From Chryseobacterium potabilaquae (GTDB taxonomy: Bacteria; Bacteroidota; Bacteroidia; Flavobacteriales; Weeksellaceae): a stretch of 64,000 bases of DNA. The first letter of the stretch is position 1. Every line of letters starts with the position of its first letter. Below the pieces are notes generated by a model that saw only the letters and a list, made by a program, of their open reading frames with translations, searched no databases and had not been told where the DNA came from. The stretch is from assembly GCF_902728265.1 (NCBI RefSeq), contig NZ_CACVBR010000001.1, positions 62,001 to 126,000 on the forward strand, given 5' to 3'. Positions 45,567 through 54,733 of this stretch are shown piece by piece. Made by a program: the position numbers and the translations under genes.

Positions 45567-46399
45567 TTGTATGATTCTAAACCTGGATTTTTAAAAGCAG
45601 GTGAGCTATTCACATGCACTCTCTGCAAATGACGAGGAGCATCTTTTGCATATACTTCTCGTCCATGCAAAAGAGTAAAATTGTCGGAGATAACAATATC
45701 ATTTTTATGCCATGTATGCGCATAATATGCTTGTGGGCTATATAATGATTCTTTTAACTGGAGTTGAATTTCATCTAATTGATTGTCTTCTACTCCTAAA
45801 AATTCTATAATAGGTGGATTAATAAAATCAGGAATATCTTTTTCCGGCGGCTCATTGTAACGCATAATCAATTGATCTTTATAGGGATGACGGGTAATGA
45901 TCGGTGAAGTTGTAGTACTTTCATAAAATTCCATTTTGCGGGTATAACGCACAGTAATCTTTTTCCATAACTCAATCCATTCTACTGGAGATTGATCAAT
46001 CACTAGAGCTGTATTCGTAAAAGTTGTTCTCCCTCCTTGATCTAAATTCGGAGAGTCTACACAATGAAAAATTTGATATTCCGGAACTTCGGGTCTATAC
46101 ATACCATCCCAATGTAAAGGCACATAATTATTATCAAAAATATGATCTTCAGGATTGTTTTGTCTTACTAGCTCCAGAACTTTTCCAAATGGCCATACAC
46201 TTATTTCTCCCCAACGTTCACAATAGTTTGCAAAATCATGTGCTGAACAAAATGTCCTAAATCCCCGGATGACTACAAGTTTTTCTTCATCTACGTACTT
46301 TTTTAAAAGTTCGGTACTGAGCTTTTCAATATGATAATCTGCATTATCCGCTTCTATTAGGATTCCAAATGGTTTGAGATGGGTAATTTTATATTTCAT
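45563..46399 (-). CDS. Fe(II)/2-oxoglutarate dioxygenase, PvcB/TauD-like
   Basis: 278 residues of the TauD/clavaminate-synthase fold. Iron ligands are visible as HWDG (His and Asp, about residue 97) and the distal His in LLHGRE (about 246). The 2-oxoglutarate-binding Arg follows in RHLQRVHV. Next to an isocyanide synthase it corresponds to PvcB/IsnB, which oxidises isonitrile-Tyr or -Trp, commonly by decarboxylating desaturation to a vinyl isonitrile. It starts 33 bp after the synthase stop and overlaps the FAD monooxygenase by 4 bp. Confidence 0.92.
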   Translation of the reverse strand: MKYKITHLKPFGILIEADNADYHIEKLSTELLKKYVDEEKLVVIRGFRTFCSAHDFANYCERWGEISVWPFGKVLELVRQNNPEDHIFDNNYVPLHWDGMYRPEVPEYQIFHCVDSPNLDQGGRTTFTNTALVIDQSPVEWIELWKKITVRYTRKMEFYESTTTSPIITRHPYKDQLIMRYNEPPEKDIPDFINPPIIEFLGVEDNQLDEIQLQLKESLYSPQAYYAHTWHKNDIVISDNFTLLHGREVYAKDAPRHLQRVHVNSSPAFKNPGLESYK

Positions 46400-46432
46400 T
46401 CTTATTTAAAATTGATCAGGATAAGCATTGAT

Positions 46433-47497
46433 TTACAGTATATAATAATCCGGTTGGGCATTTTCATTATATACTAATTGGGCTTTTAGTTTTTCAGCTT
46501 CAAATCGCTTGACAAACATAATTTTGCCCTTTATATTTAAGGCAACCCCATGCCACGGAGTTATTGAACTTTCATTTGACAATTTTATTCCTATTTTTAC
46601 ATCGCCACATGTTTGAGGATGAATGGAGAGTCGTACATGTTCAGGAAAATTTTGGGCGATAAAATCACTCCAGGCATTACTTAATTGGATTACACTATAC
46701 GCTCTTTTTTTAGCATCTTTTTGAATTTCGGTTCTAGATTTTGGCTGTCCCGGATACAGTGAATCTTCAAATAAAAATTTTGTAATACTCCTATACATAC
46801 GGTTAGCTTCTTTATCTTCTCTAGATCCATATTCATTAATACCACGGGAAACCTTTTCTTTTAATAAAGAAATAGGCTTTCCAAAACTTTTCATTAAATC
46901 ATGCCTCATACTCTCAAAATCATCTCCTCCATACAACTGATCTAAATGAAATGTTGATATATATGTAAGTTCAAGCTTTCTAATTATTGAATCCAACTCC
47001 TTTTGATAGGAGGTAATATCCGAATCTTTCATTCCTATCACATTACTGAATACCCTACCATCTGAGCATATCAATATGCGCGCTCCTGGAGAGTATATTT
47101 TTTGTATGGATTTACATAAATCATTTAGAAATTGTAATGAATATCGTTCTGCCATATCCGGCAATGGTCCTAAGACTTTTTGAGGATTAGGAGATTTACC
47201 CGGAAATGCAGGTAATACAAACAAAATAGGTTCGCTCTTTTCTATCGAATTGATAATCTTGGAAATGTGAGGTTCATAACAACTATTACAGGGTATATTA
47301 CAGTATATGGACTCATCCTCTTTTGTAATACGAAACTGCATAACATTTGCCAGAATATCATATGCTATATCACGCACTAATTTTTTATTTATAGAGCATG
47401 TATTATGTGTTATTTTTTTGTTTAGCATATAAGGGTTTTGATTTTGGGTATTTACAATTCCAAATAGTACATAGAAGTATTGACTATTTACCAACAT
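46433..47497 (-). CDS. Isocyanide synthase, PvcA/IsnA (Dit1) family
   Basis: 354 residues from the first ATG; an internal ATG at 47428 (MLNKKITHN) would give 331 and may be the true start, since the extra 23 residues look unlike the family. These enzymes convert the alpha-amino group of an amino acid to an isonitrile, taking the carbon from ribulose-5-phosphate. Family landmarks: PAFPGKSPNPQKVLGPLPDMAE (about 93-114), ICSDGRVFSNVIG (about 141) and IHPQTCGDVKIGIKL…PWHGVAL near the C-terminus. First gene of the four-gene cluster, so it sets the pathway: isonitrile formation, oxidation, hydroxylation, ligation. The amino-acid substrate is probably Tyr or Trp by family precedent but is not proven. 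Confidence 0.93.
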   Translation of the reverse strand: MLVNSQYFYVLFGIVNTQNQNPYMLNKKITHNTCSINKKLVRDIAYDILANVMQFRITKEDESIYCNIPCNSCYEPHISKIINSIEKSEPILFVLPAFPGKSPNPQKVLGPLPDMAERYSLQFLNDLCKSIQKIYSPGARILICSDGRVFSNVIGMKDSDITSYQKELDSIIRKLELTYISTFHLDQLYGGDDFESMRHDLMKSFGKPISLLKEKVSRGINEYGSREDKEANRMYRSITKFLFEDSLYPGQPKSRTEIQKDAKKRAYSVIQLSNAWSDFIAQNFPEHVRLSIHPQTCGDVKIGIKLSNESSITPWHGVALNIKGKIMFVKRFEAEKLKAQLVYNENAQPDYYIL

Positions 47498-47723
47498 TCT
47501 TCATAGAATGATTTGATAGAAATTAATAGTATATCCATAATTAACTTTCAAAATACTATTATAAACTTTAGCTGATTATTTCTACGTTCCATGGAAACTT
47601 CCCCGTTAGTATATCATGATTTTCTTCTAAATTCAACAGCCAAAAATACATATTTTATATCACTATTTAATGAATTAAAATGCAATAAATAGTATGCAAC
47701 AAGTAACAACTCTTATAAGTGCA

Positions 47724-47753
47724 TAAAAAAAGGCTGTCCTTTTGGGACAGCCT
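47724..47753 (-). terminator. rpsA terminator
   Basis: On the minus strand AGGCTGTCC-CAAAA-GGACAGCCT followed by TTTTTTT, a textbook intrinsic terminator 22 bp after the rpsA stop. It isolates rpsA from the isonitrile cluster downstream. Confidence 0.95.
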
Positions 47754-47774
47754 CGGTTCTTATATAGTTGAAGA

Positions 47775-49562
47775 TTATTTACCTTCTTCCATTTTTCTTT
47801 TCAATTCTGCTAATGCATCGATATCTCCAAGAGTAGATCTTTCTTCATTATTTGATGAAGACCCTACATTTTTAGAAACTTCTCTTGCATTTTTCTTTTC
47901 CTCATCTCTGAAGATTCCAGTGTGAGATACTACTACTCTCTTGAATTCTTTATTGAATTCAATTACTTTAAAGTCAGCTTCTTCACCTTTCTTGATTTTA
48001 GATCCATCTTCTTTCTCTAATAATCTTGAAGGACAGAATGCTTCTACTTCAACATCTTCAAATTGAACAGAAGCTCCTTTATCGTGAACTTCTACTGCTT
48101 TACCAGCGTGTATTGTTCCTTCAGCATATTTAGTTTCAAATGTATCCCATGGATTTTCAGTCAATTGCTTATGACCTAAAGATAATCTTCTTGCTTGAAT
48201 ATCCAATTCAAGAACGGTAACATCCAGTTTATCACCTACTGCACAGAACTCAGACGGGTGCTTGATTTTCTTAGTCCAAGAAAGATCAGAAATGTAGATT
48301 AGACCATCAATTCCCTCTTCTAACTCAACAAATACTCCGAAGTTAGTAAAGTTTCTTACAGTACCTACATGCTTAGATCCTACAGGATATTTAGCTTCAA
48401 TATTTTCCCATGGATCTTTAGATAATTGCTTAATACCAAGAGATATTTTTCTTTCTTCTCTATCTAAAGTTAATACTTCAGCCTCTACTTCATCTCCTAC
48501 TTTTACAAAATCACCAGCAGATCTCAAGTGAGTAGACCAAGACATTTCAGAAACGTGGATTAGACCTTCTACACCTGGAGCAATTTCTACAAATGCACCA
48601 TAATCAGCAAGAACTACTACTTTTCCTTTTACCTTATCTCCTACTTTAAGGTCAGCAGAAAGCGCATCCCATGGATGTGGCTCTAACTGCTTCATACCCA
48701 ATTGGATTCTTGTTTTCTCATCATCAAAATCAAGGATTACAACTTTTACAGTTTGTCCGTCCTCCAGGATTTCAGATGGGTGATTTACTCTAGACCAAGA
48801 AAGATCCGTAATATGGATCAATCCATCTACTCCACCTAAGTCAATGAACACACCGTAAGAAGTAATATTCTTAACAGTACCTTCAAGAACTTGTCCTTTC
48901 TCTAATTGAGAAATGATTTCTTTTTTCTGACCTTCGATATCTGCTTCGATCAATGCTTTGTGAGATACTACTACGTTTTTGAATTCAGGGTTGATTTTCA
49001 CAACTTTGAACTCCATAGTTTTTCCTACGAACTGATCGTAATCTTTGATTGGCTTAACGTCAATTTGAGAACCTGGTAAGAATGCTTCGATTCCATGAAC
49101 GTCAACAATCATACCTCCTTTAGTTCTAGACTTAACAAAACCGTTAACGATTTCACCTGTTTCGTGAAGTTCGTTTACTTTATCCCAAGCTTTAAGTGTT
49201 CTTGCTTTTTTGTGAGATAATTGTAGCTGACCAGTTTTGTCTTCTCTTTTATCAACCATTACTTCTACTTCATCACCTACCTGAAGACCTTGGTTGTAAC
49301 GGAATTCGTTCAAAGAGATTACACCTTCTGATTTGAAGTTGATATCAACGATAGCTTCTTTATCAGTTAATCTTACAACTTTACCAATTAGAACGTCGTT
49401 ATCGTCTAAGTTATTTAAAGAACCATTATAGATTTCTTCTAAATCACTTTTCTCTTTTCTAGCATCAGCATCAAGACCCGATTCGAAAGAATCCCAGTCA
49501 AATTGTTCAGGTGCTACGTTTTGGTTTAATAATAATTCTGCTGAATTTGTCTCTTTTGACAT
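47775..49562 (-). CDS. rpsA: 30S ribosomal protein S1
   Basis: 595-residue S1 with six S1/OB repeats, beginning at about residues 60 (GKVVRLTDKEAIVDI), 140, 225 (GTVKNITSYGVFIDL), 312, 399 (GTVRNFTNFGVFVEL) and 487, plus an acidic N-terminus and a charged tail. It binds mRNA to the small subunit. S1 is prominent in Bacteroidota, where Shine–Dalgarno pairing is little used. It is transcribed alone, from a consensus promoter with a leader of about 115 nt. Confidence 0.96.
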   Translation of the reverse strand: MSKETNSAELLLNQNVAPEQFDWDSFESGLDADARKEKSDLEEIYNGSLNNLDDNDVLIGKVVRLTDKEAIVDINFKSEGVISLNEFRYNQGLQVGDEVEVMVDKREDKTGQLQLSHKKARTLKAWDKVNELHETGEIVNGFVKSRTKGGMIVDVHGIEAFLPGSQIDVKPIKDYDQFVGKTMEFKVVKINPEFKNVVVSHKALIEADIEGQKKEIISQLEKGQVLEGTVKNITSYGVFIDLGGVDGLIHITDLSWSRVNHPSEILEDGQTVKVVILDFDDEKTRIQLGMKQLEPHPWDALSADLKVGDKVKGKVVVLADYGAFVEIAPGVEGLIHVSEMSWSTHLRSAGDFVKVGDEVEAEVLTLDREERKISLGIKQLSKDPWENIEAKYPVGSKHVGTVRNFTNFGVFVELEEGIDGLIYISDLSWTKKIKHPSEFCAVGDKLDVTVLELDIQARRLSLGHKQLTENPWDTFETKYAEGTIHAGKAVEVHDKGASVQFEDVEVEAFCPSRLLEKEDGSKIKKGEEADFKVIEFNKEFKRVVVSHTGIFRDEEKKNAREVSKNVGSSSNNEERSTLGDIDALAELKRKMEEGK

Positions 49563-49667
49563 AATTCTAATAAAATTTGTATTCCTTCTCTTCCAACGGT
49601 TTGAATAAATGTGGATTGAAAAATACGGAAGTTATTAATATTTAATATTTTACTATTTCAAACCTTT

Positions 49668-49682
49668 CCCACAAAAAGTGGG
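49668..49682 (-). promoter_or_regulatory. Hairpin at the start of the rpsA leader
   Basis: CCCAC-AAAAA-GTGGG, a perfect 5-bp GC-rich stem with an A5/T5 loop, lies just downstream of the rpsA -7 element and so at or near the 5' end of the transcript. It could stabilise the mRNA or take part in S1 autoregulation. Confidence 0.5.
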
Positions 49683-49684
49683 TG

Positions 49685-49715
49685 CAAAGATACTGAATTT
49701 ATTTAAGATAAACAA
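49685..49715 (-). promoter_or_regulatory. rpsA promoter
   Basis: Minus strand TTG (49715-49713), a 20-bp spacer and TATCTTTG (49692-49685): a full Bacteroidota sigma consensus, 122 bp upstream of the rpsA ATG. Confidence 0.8.
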
Positions 49716-49823
49716 CAGATTTAAAGCCATTAAGATTCGCTCCTACTCATTAAAAATCAATAATCCCATAAAAATCTGTAATTATTATAATTTGTGTTTT
49801 TAATCCTAAGCCTCTAAATTTAT

Positions 49824-49831
49824 TACCTTTG
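49824..49831 (+). promoter_or_regulatory. Candidate -7 element for the DEAD-box helicase gene
   Basis: TACCTTTG ends 4 bp before the ATG. If real, transcription begins at or near the start codon, giving a leaderless mRNA. No good -33 element was found. Confidence 0.4.
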
Positions 49832-49835
49832 CAGG

Positions 49836-51143
49836 ATGGAATTACAGTCAATCTACAAAAAATTGCAGATTCAGGATATGAATCAGATGCAAAAAACTAC
49901 CTATAAAGCCACTGAAAACCAAAATGACGTTGTTCTACTTTCTCCCACAGGTTCAGGTAAAACATTAGCATTTTTATTTCCTATTCTTAGAAACTTGGAA
50001 AAAAACAGAACAGGAATTCAGACTTTGATTTTAGTTCCAGCAAGAGAATTAGCATTACAAATTGAACAGGTTTTCAAAACCATGGGAACAGAATATAAAG
50101 TTTCTGTTTGCTACGGCGGTCATGATAAAAAAATTGAGATGAATAATCTGATTGAAGCTCCGGCTGTCCTCATTGGAACCCTGGGAAGAATTGTTTATCA
50201 TTTACGTAATAATAATTTCGATCCTACAACAATTCAAACATTAGTTTTGGATGAATTCGATAAAGCTTTAGAGCTTGGATTTCATGATGATATGGAATAT
50301 ATTATTCGTTCTTTAAAAAATATATCGCAAAGAGTTCTTACTTCCGCAACTGCGATGGATAAAATTCCAACATTTACCGGATTAAAAAATGAAAAGACGA
50401 TTGATTTTTTAAAATTAGCTGAAGTGAAGCCTGATATTCAGTTAAAAAAAGTCATCACAACCTCCGAAGAAAAACTGGATACACTCTTTCATTTAATTTG
50501 CAAAATCGGAAATAAAAGAACTTTAATTTTCTGTAATCACCGTGATGCTGTAGATCGCATTTCTGAATTGCTAAGACAAAAAGGAATTGACAGAGAAACA
50601 TTTCACGGAGGAATGGAACAGGATGAAAGGGAACGTGCTCTGTTAAAATTTAGAAATGACTCCGCAAGAGTATTAATAACCACCGATTTGGCAGCAAGGG
50701 GACTAGATATTCCCGAAGTCGAATCGATTGTTCATTACCAATTACCTCCTAAAGAAGATGCTTTTATCCATAGAAACGGTCGTACTGCAAGGATGAATGC
50801 AAAAGGTTTTGTTTATTTAATTATGACCGAAGAAGAAAATTTTCCTTTTATTAAAAATACTATTCCTGAGGAAAACGTTACGGACTTCAATAATGCTCCG
50901 GAAAAAACACCTTTCCAAACCTTATATATTAGTGCCGGAAAAAAAGATAAAGTAAACAAAGTAGATATTGTTGGCTATCTTATTAAAAAAGGAGAGCTTC
51001 AAAAAGAAGACATTGGCTTAATTGAAGTAAAAGATACCAGTTCTTATGTAGCGGTTTCAAGAAAAAAAATAAATCATATCCTTAAAAAATTAAGTAACGA
51101 AAAATTGAAAGGGAAAAAAATAAAAATGGAAGTAGCTTATTAA
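49836..51143 (+). CDS. dbpA: DEAD-box RNA helicase, DbpA-like
   Basis: 435-residue ATP-dependent RNA helicase. Motif I is SPTGSGKT (about residue 36), Ia PARELAL, II DEFD (a variant of DEAD), III TSAT, V TTDLAARGLD and VI HRNGRTAR. The C-terminal ~75 residues (TLYISAGKKDKVNKVDIVGYL onward) match the DbpA RNA-binding domain that targets 23S rRNA hairpin 92 during 50S assembly. Length is close to E. coli DbpA (457). Divergent from rpsA. Confidence 0.9.
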   Translation: MELQSIYKKLQIQDMNQMQKTTYKATENQNDVVLLSPTGSGKTLAFLFPILRNLEKNRTGIQTLILVPARELALQIEQVFKTMGTEYKVSVCYGGHDKKIEMNNLIEAPAVLIGTLGRIVYHLRNNNFDPTTIQTLVLDEFDKALELGFHDDMEYIIRSLKNISQRVLTSATAMDKIPTFTGLKNEKTIDFLKLAEVKPDIQLKKVITTSEEKLDTLFHLICKIGNKRTLIFCNHRDAVDRISELLRQKGIDRETFHGGMEQDERERALLKFRNDSARVLITTDLAARGLDIPEVESIVHYQLPPKEDAFIHRNGRTARMNAKGFVYLIMTEEENFPFIKNTIPEENVTDFNNAPEKTPFQTLYISAGKKDKVNKVDIVGYLIKKGELQKEDIGLIEVKDTSSYVAVSRKKINHILKKLSNEKLKGKKIKMEVAY

Positions 51144-51152
51144 AATTATAAT

Positions 51153-51193
51153 AAATTGAGGATAAGACCTATTAAAAATCTCATCCTCAATTT
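51153..51193. terminator. Bidirectional terminator
   Basis: An 11-bp perfect stem AAATTGAGGAT / ATCCTCAATTT with a further inner AGA/TCT pairing, between the converging helicase and SMP-30 genes. Confidence 0.75.
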
Positions 51194-51198
51194 CCTAT

Positions 51199-52092
51199 TT
51201 ATTTAACACCGCTTACCTTAGTGGGTAACGTATATACTGATTTCGAGGCGGTAATAAATAAAATATCATGATGCTTCCCTCCAAACGTTATATTTGAAGT
51301 CCATTTTTCAGGAATAGGAATATGATAGATTTTTTTACCCTCTCTGTTAAACACATGTACTCCATCACCTGTAAGATATAAATTTCCATGTTTATCCAGG
51401 GCCATTCCATCTGAACCCATTTCACAAAATAGTTTTCTTTCAGATAATTTTCCTTCTCCCAGAATATCATACACATATGTTTTTTTCGCCTCAATATCTG
51501 AAACATACAACTTCCTAAATTTCTCACTTCCAACAATTCCATTGGGCTGAATAAAAGTTTCCAATTTTGTAATTTTCCCTGCCTTATTCATATAATAAAG
51601 ACTTCTATTGGGAATCTCTTGCTTAAAATTAACCCAATACTCTCTTTCATATAAGGGATCTGTAAAATACATTCCTCCCAAAGAATCGTTCCATACATCA
51701 TTAGGTCCGTTCAACCTCTTACCTTCAAAATTATTCAGTACAACCTGAATCTTTTTGTCTTTGGAAATTTTCCAAATTTCACCGTGATCATCAGAACAAG
51801 TTATCAAATTATCATCTTTATCAAAATGAGCCCCATTCGCTCTTCCGGTCTTATCTAAAAACTCAATGATTGTATTGGTTTTCCAATCCCAATAATAAAT
51901 CTTATCATTTGGTTGATCCGTAAAGTAGACATTTCCATCTTCATCCGAAGCTGGACCTTCTGTAAAACTAAATTTATCAGAGATTCTTTCCGGCTGTACA
52001 CCATTATAAAACATATCATTATAATTTATTGATTTGCAATTTAATAATACTAAAATCAAACCAAACCAATTTAGGCTGAAAATATTTTTCAT
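51199..52092 (-). CDS. SMP-30/gluconolactonase-like lipoprotein
   Basis: 297 residues. An N-terminal lipoprotein signal with lipobox LLNC (Cys about residue 19) places it at a membrane surface. Beta-propeller of the SMP-30/Gnl family: FTEGPA carries the metal-binding Glu, GPNDVW the Asn and SDGMALD the Asp. Family members hydrolyse sugar lactones and similar cyclic esters. The substrate here is unknown. Confidence 0.9.
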   Translation of the reverse strand: MKNIFSLNWFGLILVLLNCKSINYNDMFYNGVQPERISDKFSFTEGPASDEDGNVYFTDQPNDKIYYWDWKTNTIIEFLDKTGRANGAHFDKDDNLITCSDDHGEIWKISKDKKIQVVLNNFEGKRLNGPNDVWNDSLGGMYFTDPLYEREYWVNFKQEIPNRSLYYMNKAGKITKLETFIQPNGIVGSEKFRKLYVSDIEAKKTYVYDILGEGKLSERKLFCEMGSDGMALDKHGNLYLTGDGVHVFNREGKKIYHIPIPEKWTSNITFGGKHHDILFITASKSVYTLPTKVSGVK

Positions 52093-52135
52093 ACGATGAA
52101 CTTTTAAGTAAGATATACTCTACAATATATAAAAT

Positions 52136-52169
52136 CAAATATAAAAAGTTGTTCTTACAGAATATGCAA
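52136..52169 (-). promoter_or_regulatory. Promoter for the SMP-30 gene
   Basis: Minus strand TTG at 52169-52167, a 23-bp spacer (slightly long) and TATATTTG at 52143-52136, with the ATG 43 bp downstream. Confidence 0.5.
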
Positions 52170-52296
52170 TAATACTATCAATAAAACAGTAATATTTACG
52201 CATAATGTTATGAATATATGCAAGAAAATCATCTAACATTTTGACTGATTTTCATTCATTTTTATGAGATTGCAAACAAATATTTTACTACCTCTG

Positions 52297-52329
52297 TTTG
52301 TAATAAATTTTAAAAAATCTCTATATTTG
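52297..52329 (+). promoter_or_regulatory. Promoter for the MerR-family gene
   Basis: TTTG at 52297-52300, a 21-bp spacer and TATATTTG at 52322-52329. The expected start of transcription is near 52336, which decides the translation start in favour of the ATG at 52347. Confidence 0.7.
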
Positions 52330-52346
52330 GGTTTTTGATTCGAAAA

Positions 52347-52691
52347 ATGAAGATAAATTTACCCGATAAGCTATATTATTCCATTGGAGAAGTCGCGAGA
52401 GCATTTGACGTAAACACTTCATTAATACGTTATTGGGAACAAGAATTCCCTATTATTAAGCCTAAAAAAAATAAAAAAGGCAATCGATACTTCACCCCTG
52501 AAGACATAAAAAATCTTCAGATAATTTATCATTTAGTTAAAGAAAAGGGATATACTCTTGATGGGGCTCGGATTGCTCTTACGACCAATAATAAAATCTC
52601 TGAGACGGTTACTTTGATTGATAGATTAGAGTTTATAAAAGCTGAACTTTTAAAACTTAAAGAATCCTTGGTAGAAAAGGACAGTGAATAA
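52347..52691 (+). CDS. MerR-family transcriptional regulator
   Basis: 114 residues from the ATG at 52347. A TTG at 52335 in the same frame would fall at the probable transcription start and is rejected. The N-terminal winged helix-turn-helix is clear: LYYSIGEVARAFDVNTSLIRYWEQEFP, then KKNKKGNRYFTPEDIKNLQIIYHLV. A short C-terminal coiled-coil-like tail follows. No effector domain is present, as in many small flavobacterial MerR proteins. Target unknown. Confidence 0.9.
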   Translation: MKINLPDKLYYSIGEVARAFDVNTSLIRYWEQEFPIIKPKKNKKGNRYFTPEDIKNLQIIYHLVKEKGYTLDGARIALTTNNKISETVTLIDRLEFIKAELLKLKESLVEKDSE

Positions 52692-52828
52692 TATAAAAAA
52701 TTATCTGAATCGGTCATTCAAATTTATTTTACCAACTTGATCTCCTTACTTTTTCTGAAGATCATATCAAAATTTAATTTTAGCCATTCATCATTTGAAA
52801 AGCATAATTTTATTATTAAGTTTACCGC

Positions 52829-53866
52829 ATGATGAAAAAGAGCTATTACCAAAAGATAGCCGGATTAGGAATATTGCTCATTATTATATTTGCATTTCAA
52901 AAATATTCGGGTAGAGAAAAAGAGGACTTTTCCAATATAAAATTCATTTCAAAAGAGATCTCATCCCTCCATGTATCGAAATTTAATCCTAATGATTTAG
53001 ATGACGAGCAATGGCAAAAATTAGGCTTTTCTGAAAAACAAGCCGTTACAATTCTCAATTATAAAAAAATAGTGGGAGGAAAATTTGTTTCTAAAGAACA
53101 ACTTAAGAAGTGTTTTGCTATTTCTAATGAAAAATTTTTAGAATTAGAATCTTATATTTTACTTCCTGAAACTCATAAAAAAACAACTCCTGAGACCTCT
53201 TCTAAACAAACAAAGCAGCATATTCAATACTATTACTTTGATCCTAATACATTAGATACCAATGGTTGGGAAAATTTAGGTTTTACTCAGAATCAGGCGA
53301 AAGTGATTATTAATTACCGCGATAAAAATTTACACGGAAGCTTTAAAAATATAGAAGAAATCCAAAAGTGTTTTGTTATTTCTACTGAGAAATTCAACGA
53401 GCTAAAACCCTACATAAAACTAAGCCCATTAAAAATCAATTCTTCTGAGACTCCAAAGGCAGAATTAAAACAAGAAAAAACTGATTTTTCAAAACTTGAC
53501 CTCAATATTGCTACTTTTAGACAGTTACTAGAATTTGGTTTAGATGAAAAAAGCGCAGGTTCTATTATTGGTTTTAGAAAGAAATTAGGGGGATTTATGA
53601 ACAAGCAACAAATATTAGATACTTATAACATAGATAAAGAGCTCGTTCAAAAATTAATTTCTATTGCACAGCTCAACAGTTCGAACATTACAAAATATAC
53701 ATTAGTAGATGCTCCGGAAGAATGGCTTAAAAATCATCCGTATTTTAAATACTCGGCTGATAAGATTATTTTTTATCGAATAAGCAATCCAGACGATGAT
53801 AAAATATGGAAATTACTAAAAATAAAACCCGAATATGAATCAAGGATGAAGCTTTATTTAAAATAG
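52829..53866 (+). CDS. Helix-hairpin-helix (ComEA-like) protein, membrane-anchored
   Basis: 345 residues. One N-terminal membrane helix (about 10-23), then three repeated helix-hairpin-helix units: FNPNDLDDEQWQKLGFSEKQA (about 52-72), FDPNTLDTNGWENLGFTQNQA (about 138-158) and LDLNIATFRQLLEFGLDEKSA (about 223-243), each followed by a GxF-type second helix. Such units bind DNA in ComEA-type proteins, but in Bacteroidota this family has no proven role. It lies 137 bp downstream of the MerR gene on the same strand. Confidence 0.85.
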   Translation: MMKKSYYQKIAGLGILLIIIFAFQKYSGREKEDFSNIKFISKEISSLHVSKFNPNDLDDEQWQKLGFSEKQAVTILNYKKIVGGKFVSKEQLKKCFAISNEKFLELESYILLPETHKKTTPETSSKQTKQHIQYYYFDPNTLDTNGWENLGFTQNQAKVIINYRDKNLHGSFKNIEEIQKCFVISTEKFNELKPYIKLSPLKINSSETPKAELKQEKTDFSKLDLNIATFRQLLEFGLDEKSAGSIIGFRKKLGGFMNKQQILDTYNIDKELVQKLISIAQLNSSNITKYTLVDAPEEWLKNHPYFKYSADKIIFYRISNPDDDKIWKLLKIKPEYESRMKLYLK

Positions 53867-54004
53867 CTTACTTCCTATATATAGCCAAAAGACGAATTAT
53901 TCACGGCAAACTACATACTCCAAGCAGAAAAAATAGTAATCTTAGACATTGAATATAAAAGCACCAAAATTTTTAAATACCCCTGCTGCTTTTTCATCTA
54001 AAAA

Positions 54005-54733
54005 TTAGTCTATTGTTTTGCTAGAATCTTTTAATAATGTATTCAAAGTAGAAATTTCTTCAGTTGTCAAATCCCTCCATTTACCAACAGGCAGATCCAA
54101 TTTAATATTCATAATACGAATTCTTTTCAATTTTTTCACTTCATATCCCAGATACTCACACATTCTTCGGATTTGTCGATTAAGTCCTTGTGTAAGAACA
54201 ATTCTGAAATTCATCTCATCAATTTTTTCAACTTCGCACTTCTTCGTTATTGTATCCAAAATAGGAACTCCATTTCGCATTTTTTCTAAAAACCTTGGAT
54301 TTATAGGTTTATCAACCCTTACCAAATATTCTTTTTCGTGATTGTTTTTTGCTCTTAAAATTTTATTCACAATGTCACCATCGCTCGTTAGGAGGATCAA
54401 TCCTTCGCTAGGCTTATCCAATCTACCAATGGGAAAAATTCTCTTTGGGTGATTAATATAATCTACGATGTTGTTTTTTTCACGTTTAGTATCCGTTGTA
54501 CAAACAATACCTACCGGTTTATTAAAAGCAATATATACGTGACTTTCTTGTGGTTCACGAATAGGCTTACCATCTACTTCAACCTTATCTTCATCCGAAA
54601 CTTTTGTTCCTAATTCCGGAATTTTCCCGTTGATAGTAATTCTACCTTCTTCTAATAATTTATCCGCAGCCCTTCTAGAGCAATAACCTACTTCTGATAA
54701 ATATTTATTAATACGTGTCTTCTCCTGCATCAA
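54005..54733 (-). CDS. rluF: 23S rRNA pseudouridine synthase RluF family
   Basis: 242 residues. N-terminal S4 RNA-binding domain ([21 protein letters not shown]) and an RsuA-type catalytic domain with [14 protein letters not shown], which holds the catalytic Asp, and [20 protein letters not shown]. RluF modifies U2604 of 23S rRNA; assignment within the RsuA/RluB/E/F group is by overall form. Its start overlaps the end of truB by 26 bp. Confidence 0.88.
   Translation of the reverse strand: MMQEKTRINKYLSEVGYCSRRAADKLLEEGRITINGKIPELGTKVSDEDKVEVDGKPIREPQESHVYIAFNKPVGIVCTTDTKREKNNIVDYINHPKRIFPIGRLDKPSEGLILLTSDGDIVNKILRAKNNHEKEYLVRVDKPINPRFLEKMRNGVPILDTITKKCEVEKIDEMNFRIVLTQGLNRQIRRMCEYLGYEVKKLKRIRIMNIKLDLPVGKWRDLTTEEISTLNTLLKDSSKTID

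Noticed and set aside
47641-47648. TATTTTTG on the minus strand as a promoter for the isonitrile cluster
   Set aside because: It fits the -7 consensus but has no -33 partner and lies far from the start codon in very AT-rich DNA.
52335-52346. TTG start for the MerR-family gene
   Set aside because: It falls at the expected transcription start of the consensus promoter; the ATG at 52347 is better.
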